A program made the translations under genes and the position numbers. The notes under the pieces are model-generated. The model was not told the DNA's origin and did not search any database. It worked only from the letters and a program-made list of their open reading frames with translations. From Planctomycetota bacterium (GTDB taxonomy: Bacteria > Planctomycetota > SZUA-567 > H5-PLA8), in assembly GCA_026184295.1 (NCBI GenBank), contig JAHCJK010000017.1, positions 1 to 56,175 on the forward strand: DNA of 56,175 nt. Direction: 5' to 3'. This document shows positions 34,327 through 42,115 of the stretch, one piece after another (the stretch's first letter is position 1; each line of letters starts with the position of its first letter).

Positions 34327-35381
34327 TCCGCGCGCGCGCATGGACGGCTGCCACCTTCCTGTTCGCGCTGCTGTGCGGCTGCGGCCTGGACGAAGCCGAC
34401 GCGCCGCCGCCGGAGACCGCGCCCAAGCCCGAGGCGCTGGTCAAGCAGGCCGATAAGGGCCCGCTGCACCTGACCGTGACCGTCTCGCCCAAGGCGCCGC
34501 GCCTTTCGGACCTGATCGAACTGACGCTCTCCGCCACGGCCGAACCGGAAGTCGAGATCACGCCGCCGGCCTTCGGGCAGGCGGTGGGCGAGTTCCAAAT
34601 CCGCGATTACCGCCCGCTCGACCCGCGCATGGAAAACGGCAAGACGGTGCGCGGCTGGATCTACAAACTCGAACCGGTGCGCTCCGGCAAGCACATCATC
34701 CGCGCGATGGGCGTCACGTTCGTGGATCGCCGCGCGCAGAGCGAAGCGAAGGACAAACCGCTGAGCCTGGAAGTCGATCCCATCGAGATCGAGGTCACCT
34801 CGCTGCTGGGTTCGGCCAAGCCCGACCTCGGCGCGCTCGCGCCGATGGAAGAACCGCGCACGCTCGCGCCGCGCCCCTGGCCCGCGTGGGTCTGGGCCGC
34901 GCTGGGCGGCGGCGTCCTCGCGATGGCCGCGGCCGCGGTGGCCTACCTTCGCCGGAAGAAGAAGTCCGCGCCGCCCGAGCCCGAGCGCACGCCGGAGGAA
35001 CTCGCCCGGACCGCGCTGGACACGCTTATGCGCGACCGGTTGCCCGAACAGGGCCTCTTCGTCGAATACTACGTGCGCCTGACCGGGATCGTGCGCCTGT
35101 ACGTGGAACGCAAGACCGGCATCCGCGCGCCCGAACAGACCACCGAGGAGTTCCTGCGGGCGATGCGCGGCGACGCGCGCTTCGATCCGGAACTTTCGCG
35201 GCAGTTGGGGCATTTTCTCGAAGCCAGCGACCTGGTGAAGTACGCGGCCCGGCACCCCGACGGGAAGGACATGGAAGAGGCCTACCAGCGCGCGCTCACG
35301 CTGGTCTCGGTCAGCGCCGGGCACGGCCTGGTGCGGGCGCCGGAACCTGCGCTTGCGGCCGCGGGCGGAGGCAAGCGCTAA
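34323..35381 (+). CDS. BatD/DUF4381-like lipoprotein with membrane anchor
   Basis: A 352-residue protein with a lipobox LCGC (Cys20), an extracytoplasmic beta-rich domain (LHLTVTVSPKAPRLSDLIEL then GWIYKLEPVRSGKHIIRAMG), one membrane span near residues 178-200, and a cytoplasmic helical domain (FVEYYVRLTGIVRLYVERKT, EFLRAMRGDARFD). This arrangement resembles the DUF4381/BatD-type proteins encoded between DUF58 and BatA genes. ATGA overlap with DUF58 and direct abutment with BatA show tight coupling. It is shorter than and distinct from the BatD homologue at 39340. Confidence 0.8.
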   Translation: MIRARAWTAATFLFALLCGCGLDEADAPPPETAPKPEALVKQADKGPLHLTVTVSPKAPRLSDLIELTLSATAEPEVEITPPAFGQAVGEFQIRDYRPLDPRMENGKTVRGWIYKLEPVRSGKHIIRAMGVTFVDRRAQSEAKDKPLSLEVDPIEIEVTSLLGSAKPDLGALAPMEEPRTLAPRPWPAWVWAALGGGVLAMAAAAVAYLRRKKKSAPPEPERTPEELARTALDTLMRDRLPEQGLFVEYYVRLTGIVRLYVERKTGIRAPEQTTEEFLRAMRGDARFDPELSRQLGHFLEASDLVKYAARHPDGKDMEEAYQRALTLVSVSAGHGLVRAPEPALAAAGGGKR

Positions 35382-36461
35382 ATGTTCCACGCCCTGCCCA
35401 CGTTCGAATTCCCCCTCGGCCTGCTGCTCGCGCCGCTGCTCGCGCTGGGCGTGTGGTGGCAGCAGCGAAAGAAACACCGGCCGGCGGCGATCTTTTCGAG
35501 CGTGGAAGGCCTGCGCGGCCTGCCGGTCACCTTCATGCAGCGCCTCAAGCGGCTGCTTCCGTGGCTTCAGTTCCTCGGGCTGCTCTGCCTTTCGGTGGCG
35601 CTCGCGCGCCCGCAGCGCGGCGTCAGCGAGACCCTGGTGCGCACCGAGGGCGTGGCCATCGAGGCCGCGCTGGACATCTCCGGATCGATGGACGCGATGG
35701 ACTTCGCGCTGCGCGACGAGGCCGTGACGCGCATGGAGGCGGTGAAGCATGTCTTTGCGGAATTCGTCTCCGGCGACCGCGCGAACCTGCCCGGACGGCC
35801 CAACGACGCCATCGGGCTGGTCGCCTTCGGCGGCTACGCCGACAGCCGCTGCCCCCTGACGCTCGACCACGGCGCGCTGCTCGACGTCGTTTCCTCGCTG
35901 GAGACGCCCAAGCCCGTCACCGACCGCCACGGCAACGTCCTGAACCAGGAACTCTGGAAGGAAGAATCGCTCACCGCCATCGGCGACGCGATCGCGCTTT
36001 CCATCGAACGGCTGGAGCAGGTGCAGGCCAAGAGCAAGATGGTGCTGCTGCTTACCGACGGCGTGAGCAACGCGGGCGTGATCGCGCCGAAGGACGCCGT
36101 CGCGCTGGCGCGGCAGAAGGGCGTGAAGATTTACACCATCGGCATCGGGCGGAACGGCCTCGCGCCGTTCAAGGTCCCCGACGGCTTCGGCGGCTACGAA
36201 CTCGAAAAGGCGCGCGTCGAATTCGACGACACGCTGCTCAAGGACGCGGCCGAGGCCACGGGGGGCCGGTACTTCCACGCCGACAACACCGAAGCGCTGA
36301 AAGGCGTCTACGCCGAGATCGACCGGCTGGAGCGCTCCATCACCGAGAAGGCCGTCTACATGGAATACCACGAACTGTACGCGTGGCCGCTGGCGCTGGG
36401 CGTGCTGCTCCTGCTGCTTCAGGGGTTGCTCGCGTCCACGCGCTTCCGCACGCTGCCGTAG
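35382..36461 (+). CDS. batA: BatA-like VWA-domain membrane protein
   Basis: A 359-residue protein with two N-terminal membrane helices (residues 11-27 and 58-75), a VWA domain and a C-terminal helix (WPLALGVLLLLLQGLL). The metal-ion-dependent adhesion site is intact: D98-I-S-G-S102, with T in LLTDGVSNAGV. The N-terminal FEFPLGLLLAPLLALGVWW is typical of BatA. Bat proteins are linked to aerotolerance in Bacteroides and Leptospira relatives, mechanism unclear. ATG 35382 directly follows the preceding stop. Confidence 0.9.
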   Translation: MFHALPTFEFPLGLLLAPLLALGVWWQQRKKHRPAAIFSSVEGLRGLPVTFMQRLKRLLPWLQFLGLLCLSVALARPQRGVSETLVRTEGVAIEAALDISGSMDAMDFALRDEAVTRMEAVKHVFAEFVSGDRANLPGRPNDAIGLVAFGGYADSRCPLTLDHGALLDVVSSLETPKPVTDRHGNVLNQELWKEESLTAIGDAIALSIERLEQVQAKSKMVLLLTDGVSNAGVIAPKDAVALARQKGVKIYTIGIGRNGLAPFKVPDGFGGYELEKARVEFDDTLLKDAAEATGGRYFHADNTEALKGVYAEIDRLERSITEKAVYMEYHELYAWPLALGVLLLLLQGLLASTRFRTLP

Positions 36462-36472
36462 GAGACGACGGG

Positions 36473-39325
36473 ATGGACTGGCTGTACCCGCACGCGCTTT
36501 ACCTGCTCTGGCTGGCCCCGCTGTGGGTGGGCCTGATGGTGTACGCGCGCGCCCGCAAAAAGCGCGCGGCCGAAGCCTACGTGGCGGCGCAGATGCATGC
36601 GCGCATCCTTCCCGGCGCGAACGCCGAACGCTTCTGGCTCAAGACGCTGCTCGTGGCCGCCGCGCTGGTCTTCGCCGTGCTCGCGCTGGCCCGGCCGCGC
36701 TGGGGCGAATACATGCTCGAAGTCCGGCAGCGCGGCTGCGACCTGTATGTCCTCCTCGACGTCTCGAAATCGATGCTCGCGTCCGACGTCCCGCCCAGCC
36801 GGCTTCAGCGCGCCAAGGACGACATCAAGGTGCTGCTCACGCGGCTGAACGGCGAACGCGTCGGGCTGATCGCCTTCGCCGGACGCCCCGTGGTCAAATG
36901 CCCGCTCACCGGCGACTACGGGTTTTTCAGGCTCGCCCTGGACGAGACCGACACCGGCAGCGCGCCGCGCGGAGGCACGGCCATCGGCGACGCGATCCGC
37001 AAGGCGCTGGAAGTCCTGCCCAAGGAAGGCGACCGCGACCAGGCGCTGCTGCTCATCACCGACGGCGAGGACCACGACTCGTTCCTGCTCGATGCCGCCG
37101 ACGCCGCGGCCGAACGCAAGGTCGCCGTTTTCGCCGTGGGTCTGGGCGATGCCGCGCAGGGCGCGCGAGTGCCGGTCAAGGCCGGCGGCCAGGTATGGCT
37201 CAGCAAGGACGGCCAGCAGGTCTGGTCGAAGCTCCATACGGACAACCTGGAGAAGATCGCGCAGCGCACCAACGGCGCGTTCGTTCCCGCGGGCACCAAG
37301 GCCTACGACCTGGGACAGATTTACGCCGACCACCTGGCGAAACTGCGCGGGGAGAGCGGCTCGGAAGTGAAGCGCAAGCGCCTGCAGGAACGCTTCCAGA
37401 TCTTCCTTGCCATCGCGCTGCTCCTCTTAATGCTCGACCTGGCCATTCTGCCGTATCCGCCGCGGACGGCCGTTGCCTCGGAAAAGCCGAAGCGGTCCGT
37501 GCCCGCAAAGGCTGTGGTTGCGGCGCTGCTGCTCCTTGCGCTGTCGCCGGCGGCGTTGCGCGCCGAAGAGCCCGCGCCCGAACCCAAGACTTCGGAAGCG
37601 AACGCACCCGCCTCGGAACCGCCCGCGGCGAAGGATACGGAGCCCGGCAAGGACGCGCCGGACCTCGTGGCGGAAGGCATGGAGCTTTATCAGAAGAAGG
37701 AGTACGCCGGCGCGGGCGAGAAGTTCGCGGCCGCGGAGACGCGCACGCTGGAACACGAGCGCGCGACCGTGGCCTTCGACCTCGGCGCGGCGCTGCAGAA
37801 GAAAGGTGAACGGGCCAAGGCGCTGGAGCGCTACGAAGAGGCCGGGCGCGCGCGCGACAAGCGCATCGCCACCGCGGCGCGCTTCAACATGGGTTGCCTG
37901 GAGGCCGACGAGGCACGCGCGCTGGCGGGCGAAAAACCCGAGGACCTACCGGTCGAGAAGCGCGCCCCGGTGCTGGACGCGATGGCCCGCGCGGTGACGC
38001 GTTACCGCGAATGCCTGGATCTCGACGCGAACCACGAGGGCGCGCGCCGCAACCTGGAACTCCTGCGCGAGTGGGTGAAGTACTACACCGAACTCTGGCG
38101 CAAAAAGGACCGGGAGAAGCGCCGCAAGGAAATGGACCTGCTCGCCTTCCTGGAATACCTGATGGCCACGCAGGACGGGCTCAAGTCGGCGAGCGAGCAG
38201 TTGGGCGCGGCGCTGCAGGCGCCCGTCGATGCCTTCGCCGAACTCAAGCGCGGGCAGGACGAACTGATGCTGGAAATCCCGGCGCTGAAGGAAAAAATCG
38301 AGCAGAGCGCCACGCCGCCGCAACAGCCGGGCGCGCCACCGCCCAAGCCCGATCCGCAGGCCGAACAAGCCGTCACGCAGTTGAAGGACTGGGCCGAACA
38401 GTCGGGGCGCGCGATGGCGAAGGCCTCCGAAAAGCTGGAGGCGCGGGTGGCGGGCCAGGCCGCCGAGGACCAGCGCGGCGCCTGGGAACTGCTCGGCAAG
38501 ATTTGGGAATCGGCCGCGCCCTTTCGCAAGCTCCTCGAATACAACCTGCAGAACCAGACGAAGATCGTGAAGGACCTGGCGCCGGACCCGGGCGCGGCGC
38601 CCGCCGCGCCGCTCGCGCCGCTGGCCGACAAGGTCCTGAAGAAGGAGACCGAGGAACTTGCCCGCTTGCAGGAACGCGTAAGCCGCCGCACGCAGGTCAT
38701 GGGAGAACGCGCGCGCATCGAACTTGAGGAACTGGCGCAGGCCCCCGCGCAGCCGCAAGCGGCTCCGCAGCCGGGTCAGCCGCAGCCGCCCGATCCGGAG
38801 AAGGTGAAGGCGGGCCTGAAAAAGGCCGTCGAACTCGCCCCGAAGGCCGTCGTACACGAGGAAGCTTCGCTGCGCGCGCTGAGGAAGGAAGATCGCATCG
38901 CGGCATATCCGGAGGCGGAGGAAGCGCGCAAGATTCTCGAAGAGATTGCCAAGGCGCAGCCTCAGGACGAAAACAAGGATAAGCAGGACCAAAACAAAGA
39001 TCGGAATAAGGACCAGAACCAAGACCAACAGGACCCGCAGAAAAAGGATCAGGACAAGCAGGATAAGAAGGACGAAGATAAGAAGAGCGAAGAGAAATCG
39101 CAGGATCCGTCGAAGGACGGACAGGATAAGAAGAGCGGCGAACAGAAGAGCGACTCGAAGGACGGGCAGGACGGCAAGGAGCCGCCCAAGCCGCGGGAGC
39201 TTTCGCCGCAGCAGGCCGAGGCGCTGCTGCGCAAGGTTCAGGAACGCGAGCGGGACCGCCGCAAGAAGCTCGAAGAATTGAAGGCGCTCATGGGCGGCCA
39301 GGAGCCCGTGGACAAGGACTGGTGA
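36473..39325 (+). CDS. BatB-BatC fusion: VWA domain plus TPR and Lys/Asp/Gln-rich tail
   Basis: A 950-residue protein. Residues 1-330 are a BatB VWA protein with N-terminal helices, metal site D96-V-S-K-S100, LLITDGEDHD and a closing helix (FQIFLAIALLLLMLDLAIL). Residues about 344-362 then look like a former signal peptide (AVVAALLLLALSPAALRAEE). After it come TPR-like repeats (ATVAFDLGAALQKKGERAKA), long helical regions and a tail of Lys/Asp/Gln/Asn repeats around residues 830-905, all typical of BatC. I chose ATG 36473, preceded by AGGAGA; the frame is open far upstream only because of GC bias. A single-base frameshift in assembly could mimic the fusion, but no disruption is visible. Confidence 0.85.
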   Translation: MDWLYPHALYLLWLAPLWVGLMVYARARKKRAAEAYVAAQMHARILPGANAERFWLKTLLVAAALVFAVLALARPRWGEYMLEVRQRGCDLYVLLDVSKSMLASDVPPSRLQRAKDDIKVLLTRLNGERVGLIAFAGRPVVKCPLTGDYGFFRLALDETDTGSAPRGGTAIGDAIRKALEVLPKEGDRDQALLLITDGEDHDSFLLDAADAAAERKVAVFAVGLGDAAQGARVPVKAGGQVWLSKDGQQVWSKLHTDNLEKIAQRTNGAFVPAGTKAYDLGQIYADHLAKLRGESGSEVKRKRLQERFQIFLAIALLLLMLDLAILPYPPRTAVASEKPKRSVPAKAVVAALLLLALSPAALRAEEPAPEPKTSEANAPASEPPAAKDTEPGKDAPDLVAEGMELYQKKEYAGAGEKFAAAETRTLEHERATVAFDLGAALQKKGERAKALERYEEAGRARDKRIATAARFNMGCLEADEARALAGEKPEDLPVEKRAPVLDAMARAVTRYRECLDLDANHEGARRNLELLREWVKYYTELWRKKDREKRRKEMDLLAFLEYLMATQDGLKSASEQLGAALQAPVDAFAELKRGQDELMLEIPALKEKIEQSATPPQQPGAPPPKPDPQAEQAVTQLKDWAEQSGRAMAKASEKLEARVAGQAAEDQRGAWELLGKIWESAAPFRKLLEYNLQNQTKIVKDLAPDPGAAPAAPLAPLADKVLKKETEELARLQERVSRRTQVMGERARIELEELAQAPAQPQAAPQPGQPQPPDPEKVKAGLKKAVELAPKAVVHEEASLRALRKEDRIAAYPEAEEARKILEEIAKAQPQDENKDKQDQNKDRNKDQNQDQQDPQKKDQDKQDKKDEDKKSEEKSQDPSKDGQDKKSGEQKSDSKDGQDGKEPPKPRELSPQQAEALLRKVQERERDRRKKLEELKALMGGQEPVDKDW

Positions 39326-39339
39326 GGAACCAACCGGCG

Positions 39340-41235
39340 ATGCATCTCCGGACGCCGAACCTTCTGCGCGTCTGCGCGCTTCTGCTCGGTGCGGTTGCGA
39401 GCCTTGCCGCGGCCGAAGACCGCGTGCGCGTCGAAGCGGAACTCGAGACGACGCAGCTCTACATCGGCGAGAGCGTCGTGTACCAGGTGACCGTGCACAA
39501 CCTGGAGCAGGCACCCGCGCCGGACCTGTCCGCGCTCTCGAAGGATTTCAAGGTCGATACGCTCGGCGACCGCTCGCTTAACAGCACGTCCATCAGCAGC
39601 ATCAACGGGCGCTGGTCCGAGAACCGCGTCTTCGGGCACGTCTTCCAGTACCGGCTTACGCCGCTGCGCGCAGGCAAGCTGGAAGTGCCCGAGCCCGTCG
39701 TGACGGTGAAGGGGACGGCCGTGCGTGGGCAGGCGCTGGCGCTGGAGGTGCTGCCGCCCGACAAGCAGGACGTTGTGCGGCTGGAGATCGCGGTCGAGCC
39801 GAAACACATTTACGCGGGCGCGCCGTTCAAGGTCGTGGCGCGCATCCTGCTCAAGCCGCTGCCGCAAAGCGACCGGAACCCGGTCTCGCTGCTGCGCCCG
39901 TCGAGTTGGTCGATTCCGTGGGTGCGCCAGCCCCCGGACGAACTGAAGGCTGAATTCGATTTGAACAAGCTGCTCTCGCCGCTGCTGGTCCGCGACGGGC
40001 GCGGCTTCTGTATCTCGAACCTAAGGCTCTCCAACAACGATCCGTTCAGCTTTTTCGAACACCGGCAGGAGGCGGTCTTCCGGCCCGAAGCCCGCCGCGA
40101 AATCCGCAAGGACGCCGGCGGCGCCGACGTGAATTACTGGGTCTACGAAATCCCCTTCGAGTTCACCGCGCCGAGGCCGGGGCCGTTCGCGTTCGGGCCG
40201 ATGACGCTGCGGGGCTCGTTCGTCACCGGGCGGGACCAGCGTTCTTTCCTCACGCGCGAGATCTACGCGGTCGCGCCGGCCGTCGATGTGAACGTAATCG
40301 ATCTGCTCGCGCGCCCCGCGCCTGCGGACTTTACCGGCGCCATCGGGCGCGTGGACCTGAGCGCGCAGGCCCAGCCCGAAAGCCTGCGCGTCGGCGATCC
40401 GCTGACGCTGACGCTCGAGATTCGCAACGGCGGCAAGGCGGACCTGCTCAAGCTGATCGGCCCGCCCGATCTGTCCGCCGCCGAAGGCCTGGAACGCGAT
40501 TTCGCGATCATCGACGCGCGTCCGGTGGGCGAGGTCGTGGACGGCGCGAAGCTGTTCAAGTACGCGCTGCGCCCGAAGCGTGCCGGCGTTCATCTGCCCG
40601 CGATCACGCTCTCCTGGTTCGACGTGGAGAAGGAATCCTTCGAGCGCGTGTCCACGAAGCCGATCGAATTGACGGTCACCGAGTCGGCGAAGGTGGGCGG
40701 CGCGGACGTGTACGCCTCTGCGCCCGACCGTAAGGAGTCTTCGGCGCTGAAGGAAGTCGAGGGCGGCATCTTCCGCAACATGACCGAGCCGCGCGACCTC
40801 GGCGACCGGCGCGACCTGTCCGCGTACTACTTCGCGAGCCCCGCGGTGCTGCTCGTGGGGTACGTCGCGCTGAGCCTGTTCGTCGGGCGGCGCCGTCGCC
40901 TGGCGGCCGATCCGGCGCTCCAGCGCAGGGCCAGGGCCCTGCGCGAAGCTCGCCGGCGCATCGGCGCGAACGAAGGTCCGGCAACGTTGCGTGCGGCCCT
41001 GCTGGGATTCGTGGCCGACCTGCGCAATCTGCCCGAGGCCGGCCTGATGCCGCGCGAAGCCGCCGAAGCGCTGAAGGCCGGCGGCGCGGGCGATGAAGCG
41101 CGCGCGCAGTTCTTATCCTTGCTGGAAGGACTCGAGTCCGCCGCCTACGGAGGCGCGTCCGGCGGCGACCTGGCCGCGTTGCGCGCGCGCGCCGTGGAAC
41201 TGGCCGAGCGCCTGGAACGCGAGGTGAAGGCATGA
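39340..41235 (+). CDS. batD: BatD-like protein
   Basis: A 631-residue exported membrane protein: signal peptide (LLRVCALLLGAVASLAAAED), a large beta-rich ectodomain starting VRVEAELETTQLYIGESVVY (BatD/'oxygen tolerance' domain), a membrane helix near residue 496-515 (SPAVLLVGYVALSLFVG), and a cytoplasmic helical end. ATG 39340 has GAGGA ten bases upstream; GTG 39322 overlaps the BatBC stop and is an alternative. The stop overlaps the next start by ATGA. Confidence 0.88.
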   Translation: MHLRTPNLLRVCALLLGAVASLAAAEDRVRVEAELETTQLYIGESVVYQVTVHNLEQAPAPDLSALSKDFKVDTLGDRSLNSTSISSINGRWSENRVFGHVFQYRLTPLRAGKLEVPEPVVTVKGTAVRGQALALEVLPPDKQDVVRLEIAVEPKHIYAGAPFKVVARILLKPLPQSDRNPVSLLRPSSWSIPWVRQPPDELKAEFDLNKLLSPLLVRDGRGFCISNLRLSNNDPFSFFEHRQEAVFRPEARREIRKDAGGADVNYWVYEIPFEFTAPRPGPFAFGPMTLRGSFVTGRDQRSFLTREIYAVAPAVDVNVIDLLARPAPADFTGAIGRVDLSAQAQPESLRVGDPLTLTLEIRNGGKADLLKLIGPPDLSAAEGLERDFAIIDARPVGEVVDGAKLFKYALRPKRAGVHLPAITLSWFDVEKESFERVSTKPIELTVTESAKVGGADVYASAPDRKESSALKEVEGGIFRNMTEPRDLGDRRDLSAYYFASPAVLLVGYVALSLFVGRRRRLAADPALQRRARALREARRRIGANEGPATLRAALLGFVADLRNLPEAGLMPREAAEALKAGGAGDEARAQFLSLLEGLESAAYGGASGGDLAALRARAVELAERLEREVKA

Positions 41236-42056
41236 CCGCGTTCCGAACCGCGCGCGTTCCCGTCTGGCCGCTGCGGCTGGCCCTTTGCTTGAGTCTGCTG
41301 ATCGCGGGCGCGGGCATGGCCGGCGCGCGCGGGAACGAGGCCGAGCGGCTCGAGGCCTTCCGCCACGGGCAGGAACTCTTTGCCAAAGCGCAGAAGCCCG
41401 AAGAGTTCATGCAGGCGGCGACGGTCTTCGAGAGCATCCTGAACGGCGGCTGCGCGTCCGGCGCGGTCTGCTTCAACCTCGGCAATGCGTACATGCGCGC
41501 CGGACGGCCCGCGCGCGCGCTGGCCGCGTACCGCCTGGCGCAGCGCGCCCTGCCGCGCGATCCGTTCGTCGATGCCAACCTGCGCGCGGCCCTGGGGCAG
41601 TTGCCCGACGCGCCGCGGCTTTCGCGCGAGGCGTGGTGGACACGCATCCTCTTCTGGCACGAAGCCCTTTCGCAAGACGAACGCCTGAATCTGATGGCCG
41701 GCGGGTGGCTGCTGCTCTTTGGCGTGGCGGTGTGGCGAATGCTGTCCTTCCCGAATCCCGGCCGGGGGCGCGCGGTGCTGGGGCGCGCGATTCCTGTTTT
41801 GGTGTTGCTCGGCGTGCTGCTGACGGCCAGCGCCTACTTGGGTTACCGGGATGAGACGCTGACCGAGCACGGCGTGGTCATCCGCGAGACCACCGGCCGG
41901 AAGGGCAACGGCGAATCGTACGCGCCGGCCTTCGACAAACCGTTGGCGGAAGGCTCCGAGTTCGTCGTGACCGAACGGCGCGGCGACTGGCTGGCCGTGC
42001 GGGTGGGGGATTCGGGGGAAGCCTGGATTCCGAGCCGCGACGTGGACGAATATTGA
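41232..42056 (+). CDS. BatE-like protein: TPR plus SH3-type domain
   Basis: A 274-residue protein: signal peptide (LRLALCLSLLIAGAGMAGA), one or two TPR units (GAVCFNLGNAYMRAGRPARA then LAAYRLAQRALPRDP), two membrane helices (residues about 155-200) and a C-terminal SH3b-like domain (GVVIRETTGRKGNG, LAEGSEFVVTERRGDWLAVR). This is the usual BatE layout and it closes the Bat operon. Overlap ATGA with batD. Confidence 0.85.
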   Translation: MTAFRTARVPVWPLRLALCLSLLIAGAGMAGARGNEAERLEAFRHGQELFAKAQKPEEFMQAATVFESILNGGCASGAVCFNLGNAYMRAGRPARALAAYRLAQRALPRDPFVDANLRAALGQLPDAPRLSREAWWTRILFWHEALSQDERLNLMAGGWLLLFGVAVWRMLSFPNPGRGRAVLGRAIPVLVLLGVLLTASAYLGYRDETLTEHGVVIRETTGRKGNGESYAPAFDKPLAEGSEFVVTERRGDWLAVRVGDSGEAWIPSRDVDEY

Positions 42057-42097
42057 TCAATCGGCTCGAAACCGTGTGGCCGCCCACCCCGGGCGTC

Positions 42098-42106
42098 TGT
42101 TAATAT
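42098..42106 (+). promoter_or_regulatory. Extended -10 box close to the kinase start codon
   Basis: TGT directly precedes TAATAT (42101-42106), forming an extended -10 element. The next start codons are GTG 42110 and ATG 42116, with no Shine-Dalgarno sequence between, so the transcript would be leaderless or nearly so. Confidence 0.4.
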
Positions 42107-42115
42107 CCCGTGAAT

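Noticed and set aside
33657..36371. Long open frame on the minus strand (904 codons) opposite the DUF58-BatA genes
   Set aside because: It is an antisense shadow caused by high GC; the translation is Arg/His/Val-rich without domains and the plus strand encodes clear families.
34886..36472. N-terminal extension of the BatB-BatC frame
   Set aside because: It lies out of frame over the DUF4381-like and BatA genes and translates as Arg/Gly/Ala-rich nonsense.
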